Source: Candidatus Pristimantibacillus lignocellulolyticus
GTDB lineage: Bacteria; Bacillota; Bacilli; Paenibacillales; Paenibacillaceae
NCBI GenBank assembly: GCA_023639215.1
Contig: CP097899.1
Coordinates: 69,501 to 133,500 of the forward strand
Length of the DNA: 64,000 nt
Direction: 5' to 3'
The position numbers and the translations under genes are program-made. The notes under the pieces were generated by a model, which was not told where the DNA came from, searched no databases, and worked only from the letters and a program-made list of their open reading frames with translations. Shown one piece after another: positions 1-9,168 of the stretch (the stretch's first letter is position 1; the number at the start of each line of letters is the position of its first letter).

Positions 1-19
1 TCTTCCTGTAAATCCTTGA

Positions 20-110
20 ACTAAAGTCGATTGGAGCAATGTATTGTTCACGGAGCGTTGCTGATTGGAGCAACGTATTATCCATTGAGCGTTTCCAATC
101 GAAACCGTGC
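20..110. repeat. Dispersed intergenic repeat, family 3 (two units)
   Basis: Two related units share the core GATTGGAGCAAYGTATT, followed after a few bases by GAGCGTT. They start near positions 30 and 73. A third relative lies near 30115-30165 (GATTGGAGCAGCGATTA, then GAGTGTTTACC). I do not recognise the family. The units sit upstream of the mannitol operon and downstream of whatever gene lies left of the window. Confidence 0.5.
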
Positions 111-198
111 CACCTACACATTCTATAAGCCTTCATTAGACTATGCAAAATGATGTCAACAGCCTTGATGACGAAACCCACTTTTCAATTGATTGATA

Positions 199-214
199 AT
201 GTAAACGCTATAAT
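199..214 (+). promoter_or_regulatory. Candidate catabolite responsive element (cre) upstream of mtlA
   Basis: ATGTAAACGCTATAAT matches the CcpA-site consensus WTGNAANCGNWNNCAW except for A in place of the conserved C. It lies about 170 bases upstream of mtlA, in the leader of a PTS operon, where CcpA control is common in Bacillales. Inference from one motif. Confidence 0.5.
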
Positions 215-384
215 CTAGGATAAAAGTATAACTTGACTAAAATAGCGCATTTTATTAGGAACCCACTTTTTTAGAGTTCAAGAATCAACACTAATCATCG
301 TTAATGAAAAGTGTAGATGTCTGTCTCATAAAGAAGAACTATAAAATGCACTAAGGTCATTAATCTATATTGGAGGTTTATCAC

Positions 385-1833
385 ATGAGTAAAAGTGCAA
401 CCACTAAAAGTAAGTCGGGTGGTATTAAAGTTGGTGTACAGCGCTTTGGAAGATTCTTAAGTGGTATGGTTATGCCCAACATGGGAGCATTTATTGCATG
501 GGGATTAATTACAGCTCTTTTCATTCCTACAGGTTGGTTTCCTAACGAAAAGCTAGCATTACTAGTTGGACCAATGATCACATACTTACTTCCACTTTTA
601 ATAGGATATACTGGCGGTACTATGGTACATGGCACACGAGGCGGAGTTATTGGTGCAGTCGTTACAGCTGGTGTTATCGTTGGATCTGATATCCCTATGT
701 TTCTTGGGGCTATGATCGTTGCGCCGTTTTCAGCTTGGGTCTTGAAAAAATTTGATAAATCCATTGAAGGAAAAATCCCTTCTGGATTTGAAATGCTAAT
801 TAACAATTTTTCATCTGGTATTATTGGTGCAGTTCTAGCCATTGTTGCTTTTAAGGCAGTTGGGCCAGCCGTAGAGAGTGTAAGTAATATTCTCGCTAAG
901 GGCGTTGACTTCCTTATTAGCACAGGTTTATTACCGTTAGCAAGTATTCTAATCGAACCTGCTAAGGTACTTTTCCTTAACAATGCCATTAACCATGGTA
1001 TTCTGGGACCATTAGCCATAGAGCAAGCGTCAAAATTAGGTAGCTCCATTATTTATATGTTGGAATCTAATCCAGGCCCTGGTCTTGGTATTCTACTTGC
1101 ATATTGGTTAGTCGGTAAAGGAGCTGCTAAACAATCCGCTCCGGGTGCAGCGATAATCCACTTCTTCGGTGGTATTCATGAAATTTATTTCCCTTACATT
1201 CTAATGAGACCAGCACTAATTATAGCTGCTATTGCTGGTGGTATCTCTGGTGTGTTCACATTCCAATTATTAGGTGTAGGTCTAGTAGCTGCTCCTTCTC
1301 CAGGTAGTATTTTCGCCTACTTTACAATGACTCCTAAAGGTAGTCATCTAGGTATGCTTGCTGGTGTCATCATTTCAACCGTTGTATCATTCCTTGTCGC
1401 TTCTCTTATCCTTAAAACAAGTAAACAAAAAGAGGATGAAAACTCTCTGGAGGATGCACAAAATAGGATGAGTGCAATGAAAGCTGAATCTAAGGGTACA
1501 GCTTCCGCGCAAGCAACGAATGCTACTGTCGATTCAAGTGAAGTTACAAAAAGCAAAGAAGAAGTTAGAAAAATCGTCTTCTCTTGTGATGCAGGTATGG
1601 GTTCTAGTGCGATGGGGGCTTCTGTACTTCGAAAAAAAATCAACAACGCTGGTATTCAAGTAACTGTTATTAATACTGCAATTAGTGATATTCCAAGTGA
1701 TGCAGACATTGTTGTTACTCATCAAACGCTAACTGACCGTGCTAAGCTTAAAGCACCTCAAGCAGAGCATGTTTCGATTGATAATTTCATGAAGAGTCCT
1801 GCATATGAAGCGTTAGTAGAAAGACTTAAATAA
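385..1833 (+). CDS. mtlA: Mannitol-specific PTS permease, EIICB component
   Basis: This protein imports mannitol and phosphorylates it to mannitol 1-phosphate. The 482 residues hold an N-terminal membrane EIIC domain (about residues 20-340, many hydrophobic helices, with the GGIHEIYFPY segment of the mannitol family) and a C-terminal EIIB domain. EIIB carries the phosphorylated cysteine in FSCDAGMGSSAMG (Cys401). No EIIA domain is fused; EIIA is encoded separately by mtlF, as in Bacillus subtilis and Geobacillus. I chose the ATG at 385 because GGAGG lies 8 bases upstream; the in-frame TTG at 370 overlaps that Shine-Dalgarno site. First gene of a six-gene operon. The stretch 1-384 holds repeats and a candidate cre site but no gene. 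Confidence 0.96.
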   Translation: MSKSATTKSKSGGIKVGVQRFGRFLSGMVMPNMGAFIAWGLITALFIPTGWFPNEKLALLVGPMITYLLPLLIGYTGGTMVHGTRGGVIGAVVTAGVIVGSDIPMFLGAMIVAPFSAWVLKKFDKSIEGKIPSGFEMLINNFSSGIIGAVLAIVAFKAVGPAVESVSNILAKGVDFLISTGLLPLASILIEPAKVLFLNNAINHGILGPLAIEQASKLGSSIIYMLESNPGPGLGILLAYWLVGKGAAKQSAPGAAIIHFFGGIHEIYFPYILMRPALIIAAIAGGISGVFTFQLLGVGLVAAPSPGSIFAYFTMTPKGSHLGMLAGVIISTVVSFLVASLILKTSKQKEDENSLEDAQNRMSAMKAESKGTASAQATNATVDSSEVTKSKEEVRKIVFSCDAGMGSSAMGASVLRKKINNAGIQVTVINTAISDIPSDADIVVTHQTLTDRAKLKAPQAEHVSIDNFMKSPAYEALVERLK

Positions 1834-1847
1834 ATGTAAATATACTG

Positions 1848-1879
1848 TATAACGTTGACGTATTTGCGTCAGCGTTATA
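1848..1879 (+). other. Intercistronic stem-loop between mtlA and mtlR
   Basis: The arms TATAACGTTGACG and CGTCAGCGTTATA pair over 13 bp with one G-U, around a 6-base loop. Only a poor T tract follows. It could be a weak terminator or a 3' mRNA stabiliser that lowers mtlR output relative to mtlA. Its function is inferred. Confidence 0.55.
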
Positions 1880-1922
1880 TTCATTGAAATGTATGTCCTA
1901 TTTAGAAAGGAGGTAAATAAAT

Positions 1923-4007
1923 ATCACTCTTTCTACTCGACAACACAAAATTATTGATCTACTTATTGAGCAAAAGAACGAAATCACCGTTGCTTATATA
2001 GCAGATCTATTAGGGACAAGTGGACGTACCATTCACCGAGAACTTATTGGTATTGAACAGTATCTTCATTCCTTGCACATTGAGCTTCTTAAGAAATCTG
2101 GTATAGGAATTCGCATTCAAGCTTCTGCTGAGCAAATGGTGCACTTAAAGCAACATTTATCTTATCAGAAACCGATTGAGCTTAACGCGGAAGAACGAAA
2201 AATTATTATTCTATGTCACTTGCTTAATGTGCATGAACCTATGAAGCTGTTTACTCTATCGCATGAGCTACATGTTACGATGCCAACAATTAGTTCGGAT
2301 CTAGATGAAATTGAAAAAACACTTATTAAGCATGATCTCAAGCTCATTAGACGTAGAGGGTATGGCGTACAGATTAAGGGATCGGAATTTAATAAGAGAC
2401 AATATTTAGGAATTCTTATTACTACACACGTAGATGAATCACTTTTAATTAATGAAGAACATCGTATTAACGCAAACGGAGTTATGGAAGTTCATCTACT
2501 TTCTTTTATCGATCGTTCTTTGTTTCAAATACTTGAACGGATACTATGGTCTTTACGAGATAAGTTACCTCAATCATTATCTCAGCAAAAATATACACAA
2601 CTGATATTGAACATATGTCTTGGTATTTCTCGCTTCAAAAAGAATTTCCCTATTACTACTATTTCTAAAGAAATTCATGCTGAAGCCAATATTCATCAAG
2701 AAGTAACTAGACAGCAAGATGAGTATTCGTATAGTCAATTGACCAGTGAGCTACTTCAAACCATTCCGATGGAACTGCCTAGAGATGAAATAATATATTT
2801 TCAAGGAATAATTGAATTTGCCTATCAGCAACAGGATGATCCACTAAATCAGTTAGAATTAGCTTCAATTATTATCGAGCTTACTCAGTGGGTAAACAGG
2901 CATGTAGAGGAGCCTCTTGCAGAAGATCCTACATTAACAGATGGATTGCTTCGTCATATGATACCAGCTATTGAACGAATTAAGAAAAAAATTCCTATTC
3001 GTAATCCCATGCTATATCAAATAAAGAAAGAATTTGGATATCTGTTTCAGATCGTTCAAAACGGAATTGCAAAGCTACTCCCCCAGCTTATCATCCCTGA
3101 TGAAGAAGTTGGCTACATTACGGTGCATTATGGTGCTGCATTGGAGAGGTTAAAGCAGCTGCCCAAGAAGGCTAGAGCTGTGCTCGTATGCACAAGCGGC
3201 ATTGGCTCATCTAAGCTATTAAATGTACGGATTGCTCAGGAGTTTCCACAAATTGAGCTTCTAGGTCATTACACATGGTATGAAGCAGCGCGATTACCTC
3301 ATAGTGATTATGATTTTATTATCTCTACTGTGGACTTACCTATCGACAATAAACAATATATTCGATTAAGTCCCTTGATTACAGATGATGAAATAGTAAA
3401 GCTAAATTCTTTTCTAAAGCACTTAGAAAAGAAGCAAATTTCAAGCACTAGCATTACTGAAAAGACGAATAGCATTGAACGACTTCAACAGCTACAACAG
3501 CTGACGAATGCCTCGATAGCTATTATTGAACAATTTCAAGTCATTGCTTTTGAAGGTACGTATGATCAACATGTAACCGTACTACAGTTATTACCTCAAC
3601 TTCTACAAAAGCTGTATGACGAGGGCGTCATTAATGAAATCAATTCCATCGTGGAGAAATTGTATACGCGCGAGGAGCAAGGAAGCATTGTTATTCCTGA
3701 TAGCCAGCTAGCACTGCTTCATACTCGATCTCGTTCTATTAATGCTCCAATAGTTGTCCTTTATCGATTTCAGCAGCCAGTATTACTTAATGAAGCTGAT
3801 TCAACTACTGTAGAGCACACCTTACTTATGCTTGCTCCTCTAGAACTGGATAAGAGTAGCTTAGAAATATTAAGCGAAGTGAGTGCTATGTTGCTTATTG
3901 ATGAGATGATTACTTGCTTACAAAATGGTAATCCTAATGAAATTCAAAGCTTCATCTCCTCACACCTTGAGAAATTCATTAAACAAAAATTTGAATGGAG
4001 AGATTAA
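1923..4007 (+). CDS. mtlR: Mannitol operon transcriptional activator MtlR (PRD-containing), probable ATC start
   Basis: This is a DeoR/BglG-type activator of the mannitol genes controlled by PTS phosphorylation. Domain order: N-terminal helix-turn-helix (reading ITLSTRQHKIIDLL..., with TSGRTIHRELIGIE as recognition region), two PTS regulation domains (about residues 100-400), an EIIB-Gat-like domain with Cys423 in VLVCTSGIGSSK, and an EIIA-like domain with His600 in ALLHTRS. These match Cys419 and His599 known to control B. subtilis MtlR. No ATG, GTG or TTG exists upstream of the HTH in this frame: a TAA stop lies at 1914, and the first canonical start (TTG at 2073) would remove the DNA-binding domain. 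ATC at 1923, 9 bases after GGAGG, gives 694 residues, the usual family length. Same strand and operon as mtlA. Confidence 0.85.
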   Translation: MTLSTRQHKIIDLLIEQKNEITVAYIADLLGTSGRTIHRELIGIEQYLHSLHIELLKKSGIGIRIQASAEQMVHLKQHLSYQKPIELNAEERKIIILCHLLNVHEPMKLFTLSHELHVTMPTISSDLDEIEKTLIKHDLKLIRRRGYGVQIKGSEFNKRQYLGILITTHVDESLLINEEHRINANGVMEVHLLSFIDRSLFQILERILWSLRDKLPQSLSQQKYTQLILNICLGISRFKKNFPITTISKEIHAEANIHQEVTRQQDEYSYSQLTSELLQTIPMELPRDEIIYFQGIIEFAYQQQDDPLNQLELASIIIELTQWVNRHVEEPLAEDPTLTDGLLRHMIPAIERIKKKIPIRNPMLYQIKKEFGYLFQIVQNGIAKLLPQLIIPDEEVGYITVHYGAALERLKQLPKKARAVLVCTSGIGSSKLLNVRIAQEFPQIELLGHYTWYEAARLPHSDYDFIISTVDLPIDNKQYIRLSPLITDDEIVKLNSFLKHLEKKQISSTSITEKTNSIERLQQLQQLTNASIAIIEQFQVIAFEGTYDQHVTVLQLLPQLLQKLYDEGVINEINSIVEKLYTREEQGSIVIPDSQLALLHTRSRSINAPIVVLYRFQQPVLLNEADSTTVEHTLLMLAPLELDKSSLEILSEVSAMLLIDEMITCLQNGNPNEIQSFISSHLEKFIKQKFEWRD

Positions 4008-4008
4008 T

Positions 4009-4440
4009 ATGTCAATACTATCTGTGGAGAAAATTAAAGTACACGCCCCTATAAAAACAAAGGAAGAAGCGATTAAGCTTGTAGGTCAAATGCTTGTTGA
4101 TGCTGGTCATGTACCTGCTAATTATATTGATAAAATGCTTGAGCGTGAACAGCTAGTTTCTACTGATCTTGGTGGAGGTCTTGCTATGCCTCATGGTACG
4201 AATGAAGCTAAATCTTTAATTGTTTCAACAGGAATATCTATTTTAACCGTTCCTGAAGGTATAGATTTCGGTGGAGATGAGCCTGCTAGATTAATTATTG
4301 GCCTAGCTGCTATCGGAGATGATCATATGGACGTGCTTACGAATGTTGCGATGTTAGTTTCTGATGAAGAGGAATTCGAGAAAATTATTACTTCTGCTGA
4401 TCCGAATGAATTGCTTGAGATCTTTAACGGAGGTCTGTAA
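4009..4440 (+). CDS. mtlF: Mannitol-specific PTS EIIA component
   Basis: This cytoplasmic phosphocarrier passes phosphate from HPr to the EIIB domain of MtlA. The 143-residue protein is a complete EIIA of the mannitol/fructose family, with the active-site histidine His62 in GLAMPHGT. The ATG at 4009 is preceded by GGAG at an 8-base distance and starts one base after the mtlR stop. A longer reading from 3925 would overlap mtlR by 80 bases and has no family-like N-terminus. Translational coupling with mtlR is likely. Confidence 0.95.
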   Translation: MSILSVEKIKVHAPIKTKEEAIKLVGQMLVDAGHVPANYIDKMLEREQLVSTDLGGGLAMPHGTNEAKSLIVSTGISILTVPEGIDFGGDEPARLIIGLAAIGDDHMDVLTNVAMLVSDEEEFEKIITSADPNELLEIFNGGL

Positions 4441-4441
4441 T

Positions 4442-5590
4442 ATGCAGGCAATACATTTTGGAGCCGGAAATATTGGCCGTGGGTTTATCGGCTTGCTTCT
4501 TCAAGAAGCGCAATATAATATTACCTTTGTCGATGTGAATGAGAATCTCGTTGATCATCTGAAAGAAAAACAACATTACACTGTCCAGTATGCTAATGAA
4601 AATCGTGATCAATTCATTGTCAACAATGTTACAGCGTTATCTGGTGATGATATTTCTAAAGTTGCTGAACATATTACTTCTGCAACGATTATTACTACAG
4701 CTGTTGGGGTTCATATTCTCCCTTATATTGCTCCAGCAATTGCGGAAGGAATTACACAGCGTGCGAAGTTGAATTTGCCTCCACTAGCTATTGTCGCATG
4801 TGAAAATGCTATTCGTGCTAGCTCCATCTTGAAAGAGCATGTTGTATCTTTACTAAGCGAAGAATTAAAACAAACGTATGAGCAATTCGCTACGTTTCCA
4901 GATGCTGCAGTAGATCGTATTGTACCGATTCAGCACCATGAGGATCCTCTATTTGTTACTGTAGAACCTTTCTACGAATGGACGATAGAGAAAACCAATT
5001 GGCCAACCAATGCACCTCTTATTGGTGGTGTTCATTATGTAGATCAATTGGATGCCTATATTGAACGTAAGCTATTTACCGTAAATACAGGGCATTGTAC
5101 AGCTGCTTATCATGGATATAGAAAAGGATATACAACTATTCAAGAAGCAATGAAGGATGAAGAATTGGTTCAAGAGGTTAGATCTACTCTTCAAGAATCT
5201 GGTGATGCGCTAATTGCTGAATATGGATTAGATCGTACAGCCCATAATCAATATATCGAGCAAATATTAGAACGTTTCAAAAATCCCTATCTAACCGATG
5301 AAATTCTGCGAATTGGTCGTTCCCCAATCCGCAAAATTTCATCTAATGATCGCTTGATTCGCCCTGCGTTACTAGCGTATCAATATGGTATTGCTGTCGA
5401 TCATCTGACAAAGGCTGTTGCTGCTGCATTGGTCTATAAGGATAATGACGATAAGGAAGCAGTGGAGTTACAGCAGTTTCTATTAGGCCATGGCATTGAT
5501 CAAACAATAACAAAATATACTGGGTTAGCTGATGATCATCCTCTCCATCAACAAATTCATGCTCAATATAACCTACTAGGGGAGGAATAA
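4442..5590 (+). CDS. mtlD: Mannitol-1-phosphate 5-dehydrogenase
   Basis: This enzyme oxidises mannitol 1-phosphate to fructose 6-phosphate with NAD+, feeding glycolysis. The 382-residue length is typical. The N-terminus MQAIHFGAGNIGRGFIG holds the Rossmann NAD-binding glycine motif, and the C-terminal half shows the long-chain mannitol dehydrogenase signature around VNTGHCTAAYHGY. The ATG at 4442 lies one base after the mtlF stop; the GGAGG within the last mtlF codons serves as ribosome binding site. Fourth gene of the operon, followed two bases later by ptsI. Confidence 0.96.
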   Translation: MQAIHFGAGNIGRGFIGLLLQEAQYNITFVDVNENLVDHLKEKQHYTVQYANENRDQFIVNNVTALSGDDISKVAEHITSATIITTAVGVHILPYIAPAIAEGITQRAKLNLPPLAIVACENAIRASSILKEHVVSLLSEELKQTYEQFATFPDAAVDRIVPIQHHEDPLFVTVEPFYEWTIEKTNWPTNAPLIGGVHYVDQLDAYIERKLFTVNTGHCTAAYHGYRKGYTTIQEAMKDEELVQEVRSTLQESGDALIAEYGLDRTAHNQYIEQILERFKNPYLTDEILRIGRSPIRKISSNDRLIRPALLAYQYGIAVDHLTKAVAAALVYKDNDDKEAVELQQFLLGHGIDQTITKYTGLADDHPLHQQIHAQYNLLGEE

Positions 5591-5592
5591 CA

Positions 5593-7320
5593 TTGAATAC
5601 AACAACTTACAAAGGAATTGGCGCATCTCCTGGTATTGCTATAGCAAATGCAATCGTTATTCATGATGAGGTATTTATTCCAGAGGCTATTCAAGCAAAG
5701 GATAAAGAAGCTTCCTGGGAAAGAGTGCAACAAGCCTTTACTGCAGCTGAACAAGATATTCAAACGATCTATGAACATACAAAAGCAAAGCTAGGAGATA
5801 AAAAGGCTGAAATCTTCGAAGGACATTTAATGATTCTGGACGATCCAGATTTATTAGAAGGAATTCAAGCTAGCATTGAAGAAGATGGATACGAGGCTGA
5901 ATATGCTCTTCATGCTACAGCTCAACAATTTATTTCTATTCTATCCGAGATGGATGATGAAATTCTTCGTGAGCGTGCGACAGATGTTAAAGATATTACG
6001 AATCGCATTATGAGCCATTTACGCGGAGTTAAGCATATTGATTTATCTAGCTTACAAGAAGAATGCATTATTGTTGCCCGTGATCTTACCCCTTCCGATA
6101 CAGCTTTGCTTGATGTTAATTATGTTAAAGGCTTTGTAACGGCAATGGGTAGCCGTACTTCACATTCTGCAATAATGGCGCGATCATTAGAGATCCCTGC
6201 TATTGTAGGTGCTGGTGAGGCAGTCATGTCCATTGAAACAGGAGTAACGCTTATCATCAATACGGATCAGCAAGAAGTCATCGTTCAACCTGATTCCTCT
6301 GTTCTTGAGGAGATGACTTCAAAGCAACAGATGTTTATTCAACATAAAGAACAATTAGCTAAGCTTGTTAATCAACCTACAATTTCTAAGGATGGTTCAC
6401 AGGTAGAGCTTGCAGCAAATATCGGAAAGCTTGAAGATATTGATCGTGCCATCTCTTTAGGAGCGGAGGGTATTGGTTTATTCCGTTCCGAGTTTCTATA
6501 TATGGGAAAAACTAGTTTGCCAACTGAGGAGGAGCAATATAGCAGCTATCGCTATGCCTTGCAGAAGATGGGAACTAAGCCTGTCGTTATCCGTACATTG
6601 GATATCGGTGGAGATAAGGAGCTCCCGTACTTAAGCCTTCCGAAAGAGGATAATCCATTCCTTGGTTTACGTGCCTTGCGCTTCTGTCTTGTGAATCAAG
6701 ATCTATTCCGTACACAACTACGTGCATTGCTACGTGCAAGTGTTCATGGTAACTTGAAAATTATGTTCCCGATGATTGCTGTACTTGAGGAGCTATTACA
6801 AGCCAAGCAAATTCTTGCTGAAGAGAAGCAAAAGCTTATTGATGAAGACATTGCTGTAAATGATCATATCGAGGTAGGTATGATGGTTGAAATTCCATCT
6901 GTCGCTGTCTCCGCTGATTTATTTGCACCGCATGTTGACTTCTTCAGTATTGGAACCAATGATCTTATTCAATATACAATGGCAGCAGATCGTATGAATG
7001 AGACGTTAGCTTATCTATATCAACCGCTACACCCTTCCATTCTACGACTAGTTAAGATGGTAATTGATGCAGCTAATAAAGAGGGTAAATGGGTAGGAAT
7101 GTGTGGAGAAATGGCTGGTGATTCTTTAGCTGCTCCTCTATTACTAGGGATAGGATTACATGAATTCAGTATGAGCGCTAGCTCCATTCTATCGACGAAA
7201 GAACAGCTTATGAATTTAAACAAAACAGAATGGACAACACATGCTGAGCATGCCATGACATTGGCACAAAGCGAGCAAATCGTACAATACGTACAACTAC
7301 ATCTTACATCAAATGAATAA
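5593..7320 (+). CDS. ptsI: PTS enzyme I (phosphoenolpyruvate-protein phosphotransferase)
   Basis: This protein takes phosphate from phosphoenolpyruvate and passes it to HPr. It is full length (575 residues). The phosphorylated histidine is His191 in GSRTSHSAIMARS, the PEP-binding barrel follows (IRTLDIGGDKELPYL, FRSEFLYM, FFSIGTNDLIQY), and the catalytic cysteine lies in GMCGEMAGD. Start TTG at 5593, 7 bases after GGAGG. It is the fifth gene of the mannitol operon, two bases after mtlD. In most Firmicutes ptsI follows ptsH in a separate general operon; here it precedes ptsH inside a sugar operon, so it may be a second, mannitol-linked copy or the only copy. Confidence 0.95.
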   Translation: MNTTTYKGIGASPGIAIANAIVIHDEVFIPEAIQAKDKEASWERVQQAFTAAEQDIQTIYEHTKAKLGDKKAEIFEGHLMILDDPDLLEGIQASIEEDGYEAEYALHATAQQFISILSEMDDEILRERATDVKDITNRIMSHLRGVKHIDLSSLQEECIIVARDLTPSDTALLDVNYVKGFVTAMGSRTSHSAIMARSLEIPAIVGAGEAVMSIETGVTLIINTDQQEVIVQPDSSVLEEMTSKQQMFIQHKEQLAKLVNQPTISKDGSQVELAANIGKLEDIDRAISLGAEGIGLFRSEFLYMGKTSLPTEEEQYSSYRYALQKMGTKPVVIRTLDIGGDKELPYLSLPKEDNPFLGLRALRFCLVNQDLFRTQLRALLRASVHGNLKIMFPMIAVLEELLQAKQILAEEKQKLIDEDIAVNDHIEVGMMVEIPSVAVSADLFAPHVDFFSIGTNDLIQYTMAADRMNETLAYLYQPLHPSILRLVKMVIDAANKEGKWVGMCGEMAGDSLAAPLLLGIGLHEFSMSASSILSTKEQLMNLNKTEWTTHAEHAMTLAQSEQIVQYVQLHLTSNE

Positions 7321-7334
7321 CGGAGTGATTACTT

Positions 7335-7595
7335 ATGATAAGTCAAACTTTCACAATTATTAACCCAACAGGATTTCATGTTCGCCCAACTAAAACATTC
7401 GTTCAACTAGCTAGCTCATTTCCTTGTAAAATTACATTGCACTGTAATGGTAAGAAAGCAAATGGAAAAAGCTCACTTAGCATGTTGACACTCGGCTTAA
7501 CAACAAATAGCGAGGTCTTACTTGAAACAGATGGTGATCAAGAGCAAGAAGCATTGAAAGCACTTGGGGAAGTACTAACGTCTCTTCACGACTAA
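7335..7595 (+). CDS. ptsH: Phosphocarrier protein HPr
   Basis: This small cytoplasmic protein carries phosphate from enzyme I to the EIIA proteins. At 86 residues it has His15 in NPTGFHVRP and a serine at position 46 in GKSSLSML, so both the catalytic site and the HPr-kinase site are kept and it could also act in CcpA signalling. Valine replaces the common alanine after His15. ATG at 7335 with GGAG 9 bases upstream, 14 bases after ptsI. It is the last gene of the mannitol operon, followed by a strong terminator. Confidence 0.93.
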   Translation: MISQTFTIINPTGFHVRPTKTFVQLASSFPCKITLHCNGKKANGKSSLSMLTLGLTTNSEVLLETDGDQEQEALKALGEVLTSLHD

Positions 7596-7622
7596 GGAAC
7601 ATAAAGAGTTATAACAAAAAAC

Positions 7623-7684
7623 AATACCCATATGAGCTATGAATGACTAATGTAACGTCATTGTCTCATATGGGTATTTTATTA
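7623..7684. terminator. Terminator of the mannitol operon, probably bidirectional
   Basis: Perfect 14-bp arms AATACCCATATGAG and CTCATATGGGTATT are followed by TTTATTATT on the + strand. A-rich sequence on the other side could serve the convergent chemoreceptor gene. Confidence 0.9.
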
Positions 7685-7716
7685 TTGAGACTGTTACGCT
7701 GTCATTTACATAAATA

Positions 7717-9108
7717 TTAGCTTCGAATTGCCAAATCTACGCCTAGAACGCCCACAATGATATCATTTTCCCCGAAGATCGGAACTGAGATCGTTTGACA
7801 AAGTTGCTTAGTAATTGAAGATACATAATAGCTCGAATGAAAACTTTCTCCGTGCATAGCACGCTTCCACCATTCTCTACCTTTTGCATTAAGTAGTCCT
7901 GCATCTGGAATCGATACGATAAATGACCCATCCGCATAATTCGACCAGATCGCTTCAATCTCTGGCTTACTCTTCATCAATGCTCGTAAACTTGCATCGT
8001 GTATGATTGGATCAACGGATGTTATCGTTGAATCAGTAGCAGCCTGACGAAGCCACTGTACGATTTCCTCAGCGTTCGTATTAGCTACTTTATTCATAAG
8101 TTCAAATTCAACAAGATCAATCGCTGATTTCAAATCTTTTGATGATTTACCCATGTTATGGCTTATTCGTTCTAGCTTATGAATTTGCTTGCGTTGCTGT
8201 GTATTCATCTGTAATGTATCCTCAACTGCAACTAGCGTACCATTTACAAGTTCAACTGCCTCTTGCAGGCGTTCTATCACATGATTCGTCTGTTCCGTCT
8301 GATTGATACTGGACTGTTTCATATCATGTGCTAGTTGATCAACCTCTATGATGCGATTAACAATTGAGTCCATTCGCTCCTTATTGGTACTCATCTCAGC
8401 AACTCCACGATCTACTGCAGAACGTTCCTGTTCAACTGCATTAATGACGAGCTGTACACCTTTTTCAATCTCATTTACTAACTCAGTCGATTGTTTTACT
8501 GTATCACTACTTTGCTCTGCTAATCGTCGAATTTCACTAGCAACTACCGAGAATCCTCGCCCATATTCACCTGCATGTGCAGCTTCAATCGAAGCATTTA
8601 GAGCTAACAATGAAGTTTGAGAAACAATTTCTTGAATAAGAATATTCATCTCATAAATTTTAGAGGTATGTTTAATAAGATCTTCAATGTGATTGGTCAT
8701 ATTAGAGTTATTGTGTTTCAAATGGCCCATAACAGTCTCAGTTTCACCAAGTGAAGTTTGCATATCTAATGCGATCTGTTTGGTACCTTTACTTTGATCG
8801 TTAAGATGATAAGAGGCATTATTAATCTGATCAGTTGCAGCAGACACTTCTTGCAACGATGAAAAAGCTTCAATAATTTTACTTGTAGCAAGCTTACTAC
8901 TATGACGTAATGATTGTTCTTGTATTTGTGTTTTATCAGCAATTACACTTAATTGTTCCATTGCTTGATCGACCTCATCTACTGCTGCTACAAGCTGGTC
9001 CGAGATAACAATGGATTCGTTATACAAGCCTTTCATTTGATCCATATAACGATTACTTTCCGTCTTATCTTCACGTTTTTTCGTCGACTTGAAAAACACA
9101 TTACCCAT
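7717..9108 (-). CDS. Soluble methyl-accepting chemotaxis protein with C-terminal Cache/PDC-like domain
   Basis: This 463-residue chemoreceptor has no transmembrane segment or signal peptide. Residues about 30-340 form a long coiled coil with the hairpin tip SQTSLLALNASIEAAHAGEYGRGFSVVASEIRRLAEQ (in two parts), the site that contacts CheA and CheW. The last ~110 residues resemble a Cache/PDC-type sensor fold: W-x-NYADGSFIVSIPDAG, GREWWKRA, then ISVPIFG and GVLGVDLA. Sensing is therefore C-terminal and cytoplasmic, the reverse of the usual order. ATG preceded by GGGAGG. It faces the mannitol operon across a shared terminator. The ligand is unknown. Confidence 0.88.
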   Translation of the reverse strand: MGNVFFKSTKKREDKTESNRYMDQMKGLYNESIVISDQLVAAVDEVDQAMEQLSVIADKTQIQEQSLRHSSKLATSKIIEAFSSLQEVSAATDQINNASYHLNDQSKGTKQIALDMQTSLGETETVMGHLKHNNSNMTNHIEDLIKHTSKIYEMNILIQEIVSQTSLLALNASIEAAHAGEYGRGFSVVASEIRRLAEQSSDTVKQSTELVNEIEKGVQLVINAVEQERSAVDRGVAEMSTNKERMDSIVNRIIEVDQLAHDMKQSSINQTEQTNHVIERLQEAVELVNGTLVAVEDTLQMNTQQRKQIHKLERISHNMGKSSKDLKSAIDLVEFELMNKVANTNAEEIVQWLRQAATDSTITSVDPIIHDASLRALMKSKPEIEAIWSNYADGSFIVSIPDAGLLNAKGREWWKRAMHGESFHSSYYVSSITKQLCQTISVPIFGENDIIVGVLGVDLAIRS

Positions 9109-9168
9109 ATGTAATCAATCCTCCCATCAATCTGTAACATAATTACAATTATATCTTGAATGAGGAGT

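Noticed and set aside
2073..4007. mtlR starting at TTG 2073
   Set aside because: It would lose the whole DNA-binding HTH that is encoded in frame upstream, and it has no ribosome binding site.
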